Positions 36,904 to 45,544 of a stretch of DNA of 64,000 bases are shown one piece after another (the first letter of the stretch is position 1; the number at the start of each line of letters is the position of its first letter). The notes under the pieces were generated by a model. The model had not been told where the DNA came from. It ran no database searches and saw only the letters and a program-made list of their open reading frames with translations. The stretch lies in assembly GCF_018069705.1 (NCBI RefSeq), contig NZ_CP072943.1, positions 124,001-188,000 on the forward strand. The letters run 5' to 3'. The position numbers were made by a program, and so were the translations under genes. The DNA is from Aminithiophilus ramosus. GTDB lineage: Bacteria; Synergistota; Synergistia; Synergistales; Aminithiophilaceae.

Positions 36904-39801
36904 TCAATCGCAGCCGTCGAGGAGTGACGGGTCCAAAGAGGCCAGGAGATCGACGAGGGCCGGGTCGAAGGCCCCACCCGCCTGAGAGACGATCCGTTCC
37001 AGGGCCTCTTCGTGGGAGAGGGGAGTTCCCTCCCTTCCCGATCGCTCTTTCTCGTAGGCCAGGGCCAGGGCCAGAAGGCGCCCCTCGAGGGGGATGGCCT
37101 CGCGGGCCAGCCGCCTGGGGTAGCCCTTCCCGTCGTGGCGCTCGTGATGGCTCGCGATGGCCGCCGCCAGAGGCGCCAGGTCGGACCAGGCCTGAGCGAT
37201 GCGCGCTCCCGCCTCGACGTGACGACGGCGGTCCTTCTCGTCGTCGCCGACGACGATCTTGCCCAGGTCGTGGTAGCGCGCCAGAAGTCCCAGCCTGTCG
37301 CGGGCCTTCTGGTCCAGGCCCAGAGCTCCTCCGAGGGCCTCGAGGATCTGGGTCAGGCGCCTTTCGTGACCGTCGTGGAAGTGGTCCCGCCGCGCCAGCT
37401 CGGTCTCGATCCGCTGGCGGAACCGACCCGTCATGAGGCCCCGACGGGCGATCTTGACGGCGTACATGGCGTTGTCGGCGTCGGTGATGAGCTGGGCGAG
37501 CGTCCTCTCCCCCTCCTTCCGCCAGGCCGATCCGACGGAGAGGACGAGAGGGGCCAGGGCCGGACCGTGCGCCTCGTCGTCGATGTTGCGTTTCAGGCGT
37601 TCCAGGACGGCCTGGAGCCCTTCGAGGCTGCAGCGGGGGAGAAGGACGGAGAACTCGTCGCCGCCGACGCGGGCGACGATGTCCGATTCGCGGAAGGATT
37701 TCCTCAGCGTCGTCGCGGCCCGGAGGAGGAGGCTGTCTCCGGCGTCGTGGCCCAGGGTGTCGTTGACGATCTTGAGGCCGTCGACGTCGACGACGACGAC
37801 GGCCAGGGGGTCGGAGCGACCCGTCTCGCAGAGGGCGGTCTGCCCCTCGAAGAAGGCCCGGTTGTGCAACCCCGTGAGGGTGTCGTGGAGGCTGAGGTGG
37901 AGGAGTTTTTCCTCCAGGGCCTTGCGTTCCGTGATGTCCTCGAGGGCGCAGAGGAGGCGGTCGACGCCTCCGGCCTCGCCGGGCAGGGAGACCCAGCGGG
38001 TGCGGGCCACGATCCTGCGGCCGTCGAGGGCGCAGAGGACCTCGTCGGCCTCCGTCGAGACAGCTGTCGCGAGGATCATCCGCAGGCGCCCGGCGATCTC
38101 CTCCGGCGAGAGGGCGCCGTGGATCCGGACCAGGCCCGCCTCGATCTCCCCCGCGTCGGAGGCGGAGAGAAGCTTCAGGGCGGCGCCGTTGGCCGTGAGG
38201 ACCTTCATCCGGGCCAGGATCTCGAGGGCCTCGTCGCGGTGGGTCCTGCAACGGTCGTCGAGATCGCCGACGTCCGTTGCGAGGCGTTCCGAGAGGGCCT
38301 CCCGGGCCGGGGCGCAGTCGAGCTCGCAGAAGGCGAGGGGCGCGTTCTCGAAGAGCTCCCGGTAACGGTTCTCGGAGCGGGTCAGGGCCTCCTGGGCGCG
38401 TCGTTCCTCGGTCACGTCGAACATGACGCCGTCGAACCAGACCTCCGACGTCGTCGGGTCGTAGAGGAACTGCCCCCTGTCGAAGAGCCACCGCGTCGTG
38501 CCGTCGGCGCGGAAGATGCGGAAGGTCATGGCGTAGGCCTCTCCCTGGCTGTGGCAGCGGCTCAGCGTCTCTCTCACGCGGGGCAGATCGTCGGGGTGGA
38601 TGATTTCGGCAAGCGAACGGTCGTCGCGGAAAAGATAATCCGTCACGGCGTAGCCCGTGATCTCCTCGAAGGTGTCGCTGAGGTACTCCTTGGTCCAGTT
38701 GGCGTCGTTGCGGCTTCGGTAGACGACGCCGGGGATGTTGTCGACGAGGGAGCGGAAGAGGAGGCTGGTCTGCATCTCGCCGTTGCGGGCCTCGACGAGG
38801 GCGTCGATGAGGGCGTTGCCGCACCGGGCCAGCTGGGCGATCTCGTCGTCGCCCCTTTCGGTGAGGTGTCCGTGAAGTCGGGGCGAGGCCGTGATGTGGG
38901 CCATCTCGTGTCCCATCTGCCGGAGCCCCGTCAGGACGAGGCGGTCGAAGAGCAGGAAGGTCGTCGCCAGGAGGCTGACGAAGGCGATGACGAGGGCCGC
39001 GACGAGGCCGACGACGTCGCCGCGGACGCGGGCCCGGAATTCGGAGGGGATGGCGATGGAGGCCAGGAAGGCGGGGCGCCCCAGAAGATCGGTCACCAGC
39101 ATCCAGGCCTGGGAGCCTTCTTCGGAGTTCCCGACGGTCCGCCCCTCCCGGACGAGCTCGGCGACCTTGCTCCGCGTCGCTGCGTCCGTCTTGCCGGCCA
39201 GGGAGGTGAGCGTCATCGTCAGTCCCGTGAGACGCGAGATCTGGAGCCGCTCCTCGTCGACGAGGCGCCCCAGGACGAGGAAGCCCCTGTCGGGGCCCTT
39301 TCCCTCGCTGGTCCTGATGGGGGCGACGGCCGTCAGGACGACGGCGTCGTCGAGGCGGAGGAGGCCGCTGGGAAAGGGGCTCGCCTCGCCGAAGGGAAGA
39401 AGGGGGCCGATGAGCTTCTCCAGGGCCCGGGACCGGAGTCTGCCCGCTTCGGAGAGTCCCTCTCGGTGGAAGAGCCTGCCCGCGGCGTCGAAGAAGAGGA
39501 GGATGTCGATGGCCATGGCCGGGTCGGGGAGGGCCGCGGCCAGGTAAGCCTCGTCGGGAGAGGTCCCGTCCATGAAGGCGTAGGTGGCGTCCCAGTAGGC
39601 CGAATCGACGGCATAGGCCTGAAGCCCCTCGGCCTGGTACCGAAGGAGGTCGTCGATGCGCGCCGAGGCCGAAAGGGCATGGTCCGCCCCCGTCCGTGCC
39701 AGGGTCCTCTCTCCGTGACGCAGCATCAGTCCCGTCAGGAGCAGGAGGACGGCCAGAAAGACGATCAGAAAGCCCAGTCCGATTTTCGGGGCGATCCTCA
39801 G
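36904..39801 (-). CDS. CHASE4-HAMP-PAS-GGDEF-HD-GYP signalling protein
   Basis: A 965-residue membrane protein with both c-di-GMP synthesis and degradation domains. Order: TM1 (IGLGFLIVFLAVLLLLTGL); CHASE4-like sensor (YAVDSAYWDATYAFMDG); TM2 near 270; HAMP; PAS regions (NIPGVVYRSRNDANWTKEYL and a second near 500-620); GGDEF with intact site RVGGDEFSVLLP; HD-GYP with RYHDLGKIVVGDD and HHERHDGKGYPRRL. No ATG, GTG or TTG precedes TM1. A CTG at 39801 lies 9 bases after GGAGG, overlaps the previous stop as CTGA and supplies the basic N-terminus before TM1, so I take it as the start; ATG at 39726 would remove TM1. Confidence 0.85.
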   Translation of the reverse strand: MRIAPKIGLGFLIVFLAVLLLLTGLMLRHGERTLARTGADHALSASARIDDLLRYQAEGLQAYAVDSAYWDATYAFMDGTSPDEAYLAAALPDPAMAIDILLFFDAAGRLFHREGLSEAGRLRSRALEKLIGPLLPFGEASPFPSGLLRLDDAVVLTAVAPIRTSEGKGPDRGFLVLGRLVDEERLQISRLTGLTMTLTSLAGKTDAATRSKVAELVREGRTVGNSEEGSQAWMLVTDLLGRPAFLASIAIPSEFRARVRGDVVGLVAALVIAFVSLLATTFLLFDRLVLTGLRQMGHEMAHITASPRLHGHLTERGDDEIAQLARCGNALIDALVEARNGEMQTSLLFRSLVDNIPGVVYRSRNDANWTKEYLSDTFEEITGYAVTDYLFRDDRSLAEIIHPDDLPRVRETLSRCHSQGEAYAMTFRIFRADGTTRWLFDRGQFLYDPTTSEVWFDGVMFDVTEERRAQEALTRSENRYRELFENAPLAFCELDCAPAREALSERLATDVGDLDDRCRTHRDEALEILARMKVLTANGAALKLLSASDAGEIEAGLVRIHGALSPEEIAGRLRMILATAVSTEADEVLCALDGRRIVARTRWVSLPGEAGGVDRLLCALEDITERKALEEKLLHLSLHDTLTGLHNRAFFEGQTALCETGRSDPLAVVVVDVDGLKIVNDTLGHDAGDSLLLRAATTLRKSFRESDIVARVGGDEFSVLLPRCSLEGLQAVLERLKRNIDDEAHGPALAPLVLSVGSAWRKEGERTLAQLITDADNAMYAVKIARRGLMTGRFRQRIETELARRDHFHDGHERRLTQILEALGGALGLDQKARDRLGLLARYHDLGKIVVGDDEKDRRRHVEAGARIAQAWSDLAPLAAAIASHHERHDGKGYPRRLAREAIPLEGRLLALALAYEKERSGREGTPLSHEEALERIVSQAGGAFDPALVDLLASLDPSLLDGCD

Positions 39802-41720
39802 GGCCCTTCTCCTCCCCGGAACTGGAAGGCCAGCAGGGTGATGTCGTCGGACTGCTCGGCCCCGTCGGCGAAGGCCTCGAGGCGGCGGCGGAAGCCGCCG
39901 ACGATCTCCCTGCAGGAGGCCCGATTCAGATCGGCCAGGGTTGCGGCGGTCCTGTCGTCGCCGAAAAGCTCCTCGGCGGGATTCATGGCCTCGGTGACGC
40001 CGTCGGTGAAGGCCAGGAGGAGATCTCCCCGACGCAGGACGACCTCCCCCTCGGAGAAGGCCATGCCCTCCATGGCCCCCACGAGAGGTCCCTTGAGGGA
40101 GGGCAGCGGTCTCGCACTTCCCTCCGTCCCGATCAGCAGGGGAGGCGGATGGCCGCCCAGGGCGTAGCGGAGAAGCCCCGTCCTGATGTCGACGACGGAG
40201 AAGAAGAGGGTGACGAACATGGAGGCGTCGTTGCCCTCGGCCAATTCGTCATTGAGGCGCGCCATGAGGCGGGAGGGAGAGGATTCCTCCCGCGAGAGGG
40301 CCTTGATGAAGGTCCTGGTGACGGCCATGAAGAGGGCGGCGGGGACGCCCTTGCCCGAGACGTCGCCGACGACGAGGCAGAGGTGGTCCTCGTCGGTCAT
40401 GAAGAAGTCGTAGAAGTCGCCCCCCACCTCTTTCGCCGGTTCGAGAAGGGCGTGGAGGCAGAACTCGTTCCGCTCGGGGAAGGGGGGGAAGGTCTTGGGG
40501 ACGAGGCTCATCTGGATGGCCCTGCCGATGCGCAGTTCGCTTTCGATGCGCTCCCGGGCCGCCGCCGTCCGGGCCAGCTCGGCCATGTAGCCGGCGATCT
40601 CCTCCCGCATGGCCGAGAAGGAGGCCGTCAGGCGCGACACCTCGTCGTCGCCCGACGGAGGGGGAAGGGGCGCCGTGGCGTCTCCCGAACCCATGGCCTG
40701 GACGGCGTCGTCCAGGGTCCGGAGGGGGCCCGTGATGGAGCGGGCCAGGGCCCAGACGAAGGCCAGGAGGAGGGCCAGACCGGCGAGGGCCGCCGTCGCC
40801 TGGGCCCGGCTCAGGGTCGCCACGTCCCGGAGCAGTTCGGCCCGGGGGAAGAAGACGGCCAGAGACCACCCCGTATCCCCTACGGTGGAGAAGGCCAGCC
40901 AGCCCGGATTCCCGTCGAAGGTGACGGGGGCGAAACCTCCCTCGCCGGCGATCATCCTCCGTCCGAGGCGGGCCAGATCGTCGTCGCCCCAGGCCTCGGC
41001 GAGGCTGAAGAGGCTCTCGTTCATGATCCAGTCCCTCCGGGGGTGGGCGATGATCGTTCCCTGGGCGGAGAGGAGGAAGGAGAAGGCCTCGCTTTCCGGC
41101 CGGGAGAGGGAATCCATCCTCTCCGTGAGCCAGGACAGGGAGAGGTCGGCCGTCATGACGCCGAGGAAGGTCCCCCTCCCGTCGCGTAAGGGGACGGAGT
41201 AGGTGGCCATGAGGGCCTCGCCGCCCCCCTCGTCGTGGTAGGGCTCGCTCCATTGGGGGCGGCCGGAATGTTTGGGAAGGAGGTACCAGTCCCAGGTCTC
41301 GAAGTGGTAGCTCTCCGTGGCCAGGCTCGTGACGGTCAGGCCGTCTCTGTCCCGGAAGACGTAGGGGGCGAAGGGCCCCCTCTCCGGAGTCCCCTCCTCG
41401 AGGACGAGGGCCGAGCCGAAAAGCTCGGCGTTGCGATCGACCGTCCGCCGGAGGAGGTCGACGAGCTCGTCGGGAGAAAAGGAGCGATGGTCTCCGACGA
41501 TATCGGCCGCCGTCTCGGCCGTCCGCTCCAGGGCCTCGGTGACGACGGCCATGCGACAGGCCGCGGCCTGGGCCGTTTCGACGGCCTTGGCCTCCAGCTC
41601 CCGCTCCAGGAGGGTGCGGGCCCGGAGGAAGCCCAGGCCCACGACGAGGGCCAGGACGAGGCCCGAGCCCACGAAGCCCCAGAGGACGAGTCTGCCGGCC
41701 AGGCTTCCGCGCAGTTTCAG
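39798..41720 (-). CDS. Membrane PP2C/SpoIIE-type phosphatase with dCache sensor and HAMP
   Basis: A 640-residue sensor phosphatase: TM1 near 12-30, dCache-like outside domain (about 40-305; HFETWDWYLLPKHSGRPQWS, LRDGRGTFLGVMTADLSLS), TM2 near 312-333, HAMP, and SpoIIE domain with metal-binding motifs VGGDFYDFFMTDEDHLCLV, VVGDVSGKGVPAALFMAVT, LLAFTDGVTEAMNP and SDDITLLAF. It should dephosphorylate the STAS protein encoded upstream. Start: CTG at 41720, 7 bases after GGGAGGTGA, overlapping the previous stop as CTGA; a GTG at 41672 would leave a truncated, uncharged TM1. Confidence 0.9.
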   Translation of the reverse strand: MKLRGSLAGRLVLWGFVGSGLVLALVVGLGFLRARTLLERELEAKAVETAQAAACRMAVVTEALERTAETAADIVGDHRSFSPDELVDLLRRTVDRNAELFGSALVLEEGTPERGPFAPYVFRDRDGLTVTSLATESYHFETWDWYLLPKHSGRPQWSEPYHDEGGGEALMATYSVPLRDGRGTFLGVMTADLSLSWLTERMDSLSRPESEAFSFLLSAQGTIIAHPRRDWIMNESLFSLAEAWGDDDLARLGRRMIAGEGGFAPVTFDGNPGWLAFSTVGDTGWSLAVFFPRAELLRDVATLSRAQATAALAGLALLLAFVWALARSITGPLRTLDDAVQAMGSGDATAPLPPPSGDDEVSRLTASFSAMREEIAGYMAELARTAAARERIESELRIGRAIQMSLVPKTFPPFPERNEFCLHALLEPAKEVGGDFYDFFMTDEDHLCLVVGDVSGKGVPAALFMAVTRTFIKALSREESSPSRLMARLNDELAEGNDASMFVTLFFSVVDIRTGLLRYALGGHPPPLLIGTEGSARPLPSLKGPLVGAMEGMAFSEGEVVLRRGDLLLAFTDGVTEAMNPAEELFGDDRTAATLADLNRASCREIVGGFRRRLEAFADGAEQSDDITLLAFQFRGGEGP

Positions 41721-42682
41721 GGCCGTTCACCTCCCCGGAAGAGGGAGAAGGGAAGAGGCCTTGCGATGAGCCCCACCCGTTCGAGGGTCCGGGCGGTCCT
41801 CTCGTAGGCCTCGCGGCTCAGGACTCCCGGCTCGGCCAGGATGGAGGGGAGGATCCGCTCCAGCATCCAGCGCTGATGAACCCGGTTGGTGGGGACGTGG
41901 GCACGCCGGGCGTAGGCCATGACGATGTCCAGCGCCTCGTCGACGTTCTCCGCGGCGTAGCGCCACCCCTCCAGCGTCGCCTCGACGAAGTCGCCGCAGG
42001 CCTCGGGGTGGGTCTCGGCGAAGGGGGCGAGGGCGTAGAGGCCGTCCTCGGGGAAGCTGTAGCCCTTCTCGGCCAGGTCGATGACGGTCAGCTCCTCGGC
42101 GTCGACGCCAGAGAGGAGGAGGCGGTGAAGTTCGTTGTAGCTCATGGCGGCGCAGGCATCGACGAGGCCCCGCCGGAAAAGGGTGATCGAATCGTACTGA
42201 GGGATGAGCTTGGGGGTGACGGCGCCGTCCTCGAAGAGGGCCAGGTAGCCGCCCCGGAAGTCGTCGCCCCAGAGGGTCACCTTCCGCCCGTTCAGGTCGT
42301 CGATTCCGTCGACGCCCCGATCTCGCCAGGCCAGCAGGACCTGATGGGAACGGCCGACGATCTGGCCCAGATGGACGAGGGGCACGCCCCGGTCGCGATA
42401 GAGGAGGGCCGCCGAGAGGAAGAAGGTCCCCACGTCGGCCTCCCCCGCGAGAAGGGCCCTGACCGGTTCCCGGTTGGGCCCTCCGCGGATGATGAAGACG
42501 TCGAGGCCTCGGCGGAGGTAGAAACCCTTTTCGAAGGCGACGTAGTAACCGGCGAACTGGGCCTGGGGAACCCACTGGAGGGCCAGGCGGATCGTCGTGA
42601 AGGCCCGGGCCGGAACGGCGAGGCCCATGAGTCCGACGAGAAGGGCCAGGGCCGGCCCGCGCTGGAGCAAGGCCCTCAGCAC
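41717..42682 (-). CDS. NMT1/THI5-like periplasmic binding protein
   Basis: A 321-residue protein with a signal sequence (ALALLVGLMGLAVPARA) followed by an NMT1-type fold (IRLALQWVPQAQFAGYYVA, EADVGTFFLSAALLY, GYSFPEDGLYALAPF). Such proteins usually deliver pyrimidine precursors or nitrate/sulfonate-type substrates to ABC transporters, but no permease is present. It sits between the anti-sigma-like kinase and the sensor phosphatase, overlapping both genes, so it probably acts as the ligand receptor of the phosphatase (inference). Confidence 0.85.
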   Translation of the reverse strand: MLRALLQRGPALALLVGLMGLAVPARAFTTIRLALQWVPQAQFAGYYVAFEKGFYLRRGLDVFIIRGGPNREPVRALLAGEADVGTFFLSAALLYRDRGVPLVHLGQIVGRSHQVLLAWRDRGVDGIDDLNGRKVTLWGDDFRGGYLALFEDGAVTPKLIPQYDSITLFRRGLVDACAAMSYNELHRLLLSGVDAEELTVIDLAEKGYSFPEDGLYALAPFAETHPEACGDFVEATLEGWRYAAENVDEALDIVMAYARRAHVPTNRVHQRWMLERILPSILAEPGVLSREAYERTARTLERVGLIARPLPFSLFRGGERP

Positions 42683-43095
42683 TCCCTGTTGAGGACGAGG
42701 GAGAGGATGTTGCGCCCCCCCTCCCGGCGGTAGTGGACCTCGTCGGTGACGCGGCGGATGAGCAGGACGCCCAGCCCGCCGACGGCCCGGTCCTCGAGGC
42801 CCGAGGAGAGGTCCGGAGGGGGGGCCTCCTCGAGAGGGTCGAAGGGAATGCCCTCGTCGACGAGTTCGACGGCGAAGCGCCGATCGTCCAGGAGAAGGCG
42901 GATCGTCACGTCGCGGGGGGGCTCTCTGTAGGCGTAGGTGCAGATGTTGACGAGGGCCTCCTCGAGGGCCAGCTCCAGATGGGGGAGGCGGCGGGCCGCC
43001 ACGGAGGACGCCTCGGCCTGGGCGGAGACGAAGGCCGTGATCTCCTCGATCCGGCTCGGATCGGCCTCGAAGGTCCGCTCTTCGACGAGGCTCAT
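42676..43095 (-). CDS. Anti-sigma-factor-like serine kinase (RsbW/SpoIIAB family)
   Basis: A 139-residue HATPase_c_2 domain protein: the N-box LELALEEALVNICTYAY, ELVDEGIPFDP and GGLGVLLIRRVTDEV are the ATP-site motifs of RsbW-type kinases. It overlaps the STAS gene (ATGA) and should phosphorylate the STAS serine while binding a sigma factor or other effector. No sigma factor gene is in the window. Confidence 0.9.
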   Translation of the reverse strand: MSLVEERTFEADPSRIEEITAFVSAQAEASSVAARRLPHLELALEEALVNICTYAYREPPRDVTIRLLLDDRRFAVELVDEGIPFDPLEEAPPPDLSSGLEDRAVGGLGVLLIRRVTDEVHYRREGGRNILSLVLNREC

Positions 43096-43430
43096 CGGCG
43101 GAGGATCTCCAGCCCCTCGTCTCGCGTGACGGCGACGGGGATGAAGGCGTCGAAGCCCGAGATGGCGAAGACCTCGGCCACCATGCCGGTCATGGCGCAG
43201 ACGGCGACGGCGCCTCCGACCGCCCGGGCCCGCTTGGCCAGGGCCAGAATGCCCCGCAGGCCGGCGCTGCTGATGTATTCCAGATCGGCGAAATCGAGAA
43301 GGATCCTGCGGTCTCCGCCGTCGACCCAGGCGAGGCTCTCCTTTTCGAAGGCGGCCGTCGTCATGGCGTCGAGGCGGCCCGAGACGACGACGAGGGCGAT
43401 GGTGTCCTGAAGGGTACGAAGGAGCTTCAC
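43092..43430 (-). CDS. STAS domain protein, anti-anti-sigma factor type
   Basis: A 112-residue SpoIIAA/RsbV-like protein. The phosphorylation site is the serine pair in FADLEYISSAGLRGILAL. It is the first gene of the run STAS, kinase, binding protein, phosphatase, cyclase/phosphodiesterase, giving all parts of a partner-switching module. Confidence 0.92.
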   Translation of the reverse strand: MKLLRTLQDTIALVVVSGRLDAMTTAAFEKESLAWVDGGDRRILLDFADLEYISSAGLRGILALAKRARAVGGAVAVCAMTGMVAEVFAISGFDAFIPVAVTRDEGLEILRR

Positions 43431-43783
43431 GCAAATTCCTCCTTGTTCTTTCGCGACGGCGAAGGCCGGATAGGACGAAAGCGAGGGAATCGTTTCCCTG
43501 AAGTCGTTTCTTTAAGATACTACAGCAAAGCGCGCGGCGCCGAAAGGCGGCCGGGGAAAATGAAAGGAGAAAGAGATCTCGACGGTCGAGGCGTCTGTCG
43601 CTCTTCTCGGGGAAAAGGCGGATTCGGCCTGACCGGGGGGGACTGAAAACGGGCCTCAAGAACAGGAAAATTCCTTCGGACGGCACAAAAGGGTATGGCG
43701 CAACGCGCGTCAGGCCGACGACAGACGCTGGGGCCGCCTCTCCCACGTCCCCGGACGCCTCCTTCTCCGAGGGCCCCTTCCCC
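43431..43783. other. Intergenic region containing the signalling-operon promoter
   Basis: The promoter of the STAS-led operon should lie here; an AT-rich patch with CTTTAAGATACTACAGC around 43510-43530 is the best candidate. No coding sequence is convincing. Confidence 0.45.
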
Positions 43784-45445
43784 TCAGAGGTCGCACCCGC
43801 CTCTTCCGCCCAGGCTCTGGAGGCCCCAGCCGCGGGGATAGAGCCCGGGGAGGTCCACGGGCAGCTTTCCCCGCGGGACGATCTGCCCGGCCAGAAGGCG
43901 GGCCAGGGCTTTCAGCGTCGGGCCGTCATCGCCGTAGGCGGCGACGGCGGCGGCCGTGGCGGGGAGCGCCGTCGCGTCGTAGGGGCCGCCCAGAGAGAGA
44001 AGGATCAGCCTTTTTTCGCCCAGGGCCCGGAGGAAACGGGCCAGCTCCGGCTTGCGGTTCACGTCGTAGGCGGCGACGGCCACGAGGGGATGGCCCTCCA
44101 GAGCTCGGACGAGAGTGTCCTCTTCCTCGGAGGAGAGCTCCGTCCCGTAGGGGAGGGGGTCGAGGAGGGCGAGGCCTTCCGTCAGAGGCCGAAGCCGTTC
44201 GGCCCGGTCCTCGGGATAGAGGAGGGGCAGCGCGCCTCGCAGGGGGAGGGAGCCGTCGTTGCAAAGGAGCGTCAGGGCGCCCTCGGCGATCTCCCGGGCC
44301 AGGGTCTCCCGTTCCTCCGTCGCCGTGGGCCCGAAGGTGCGGGGTCTGGCGTCGGAGAGGAGGCCGAGCCTCTCCTTGGCCGCGACGATCCGCCCCAGGG
44401 AGGTCTCCAGGGCGGCCCGCTCGAGCCGTCCCGACCGGAGAGCCGCCACGATGGCCTCGTGGGCGTCGATCTGTTCCTCCGGCTCGTGTCCCCTGTCGGC
44501 GCCGAAGATGAGAAGATCGACGCCGGCTGCCAGGGAGCGCAGGGCCGATTCGACGATGCCCCACTGCCTGTCGAGGGCGCCCATGCCGAGGGAGTCGCTG
44601 ATGACGAGTCCCGAAAAGCGCAGTTCCTCGCGGAGGAGACCGTGAAGAACGGCTCGGGAGAAGGTGGCGGGGATGTCGTCCGATTCCAGGGCGGGGACGA
44701 CGACGTGGGCCGTCATGATGGCCGGGACCCCCTCTTCGATCATCCGTCGGAAGGGGACGAGCTCGACGGCCTCGAGGCGCTTCCTGTCGTGGGGGATACG
44801 GGGGAGGCCCAGATGGGAATCGACGTCGGTGTCTCCGTGGCCGGGGAAGTGCTTGGCCGAGCAGAGGACGCCCGTCTCGGCGAAGGGAGCGACCCAGGCC
44901 GAGGCCAGACGCCCCACGTCGGCGGCGTCCGATCCGAAGGAGCGGACGCCGATGACGGGGTTGGCGGCGTTGACGTTGACGTCGGCCACGGGGGCGAAGT
45001 CGACGGTGATGCCCAGCTCACGAAGCTGCTCCGCCGTGGCCCGGGCCGCCGCGGAGGAGAGATCGGTCCTGTCCGCGGCTCCCAGGGCCATGGCTCCGGG
45101 GAAGACGGTGACGCCTTCGGTGAGGCGGTTGACCCGTCCCCCCTCCTGGTCGACGGTCACGAAGGGAGGCAGAGGCCAGGAGGCGGCCCTGGCCTGGAGA
45201 TCGTCGACGAGACGGGCCACCTGGCCCGGGCTTTCGACGTTGCCCGCCGAGCTGTAGAGGATGACGCCGCCGGGACGGATCCGGTCGAGGCGGAGCCATG
45301 TCGTCTCGTCCAGCTCGGCTCCGCGGAAGAAGACGATCATCGTCTGCCCCGCCAGCTCCTCGTCGGTCAGGGCGGGAAGGGCCGAGGCGGCTCCCGTGCC
45401 GATCAGAAGGGCCAGAAAAACGGCGGCGAAGGTTCTGCCTGTCAT
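43784..45445 (-). CDS. Exported family 3 glycosidase, beta-N-acetylhexosaminidase-like
   Basis: A 553-residue protein with an N-terminal signal peptide (FAAVFLALLIGTGAASA) and a GH3 domain. VDQEGGRVNRLTEG, CSAKHFPGHGDTDVDSH (general His/Asp pair of NagZ enzymes) and the nucleophile Asp in VISDSLGMGAL identify a beta-N-acetylglucosaminidase acting on murein fragments or other hexosaminides. A second C-terminal domain (about 380-540) resembles the GH3 C-terminal domain. Export separates it from cytoplasmic NagZ. It fits the murein-recycling theme. Confidence 0.9.
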   Translation of the reverse strand: MTGRTFAAVFLALLIGTGAASALPALTDEELAGQTMIVFFRGAELDETTWLRLDRIRPGGVILYSSAGNVESPGQVARLVDDLQARAASWPLPPFVTVDQEGGRVNRLTEGVTVFPGAMALGAADRTDLSSAAARATAEQLRELGITVDFAPVADVNVNAANPVIGVRSFGSDAADVGRLASAWVAPFAETGVLCSAKHFPGHGDTDVDSHLGLPRIPHDRKRLEAVELVPFRRMIEEGVPAIMTAHVVVPALESDDIPATFSRAVLHGLLREELRFSGLVISDSLGMGALDRQWGIVESALRSLAAGVDLLIFGADRGHEPEEQIDAHEAIVAALRSGRLERAALETSLGRIVAAKERLGLLSDARPRTFGPTATEERETLAREIAEGALTLLCNDGSLPLRGALPLLYPEDRAERLRPLTEGLALLDPLPYGTELSSEEEDTLVRALEGHPLVAVAAYDVNRKPELARFLRALGEKRLILLSLGGPYDATALPATAAAVAAYGDDGPTLKALARLLAGQIVPRGKLPVDLPGLYPRGWGLQSLGGRGGCDL

Positions 45446-45505
45446 GAGAAGCCTCCTCGTCAGAAGGGATCGGAGCGTCGGGAAGAAGAGGTCGCGGCGG
45501 GGGCG

Positions 45506-45536
45506 GCCGGGTCCGGGCTTGCGGCCCGGACCCGGC
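45506..45536 (-). terminator. Hairpin after the C1 protease gene
   Basis: GCCGGGTCCGGGC and its exact complement form a 13-bp stem with a 5-base loop, 9 bp after the protease stop. No T-run follows, so termination strength is uncertain. Confidence 0.55.
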
Positions 45537-45544
45537 GCCGGGGG

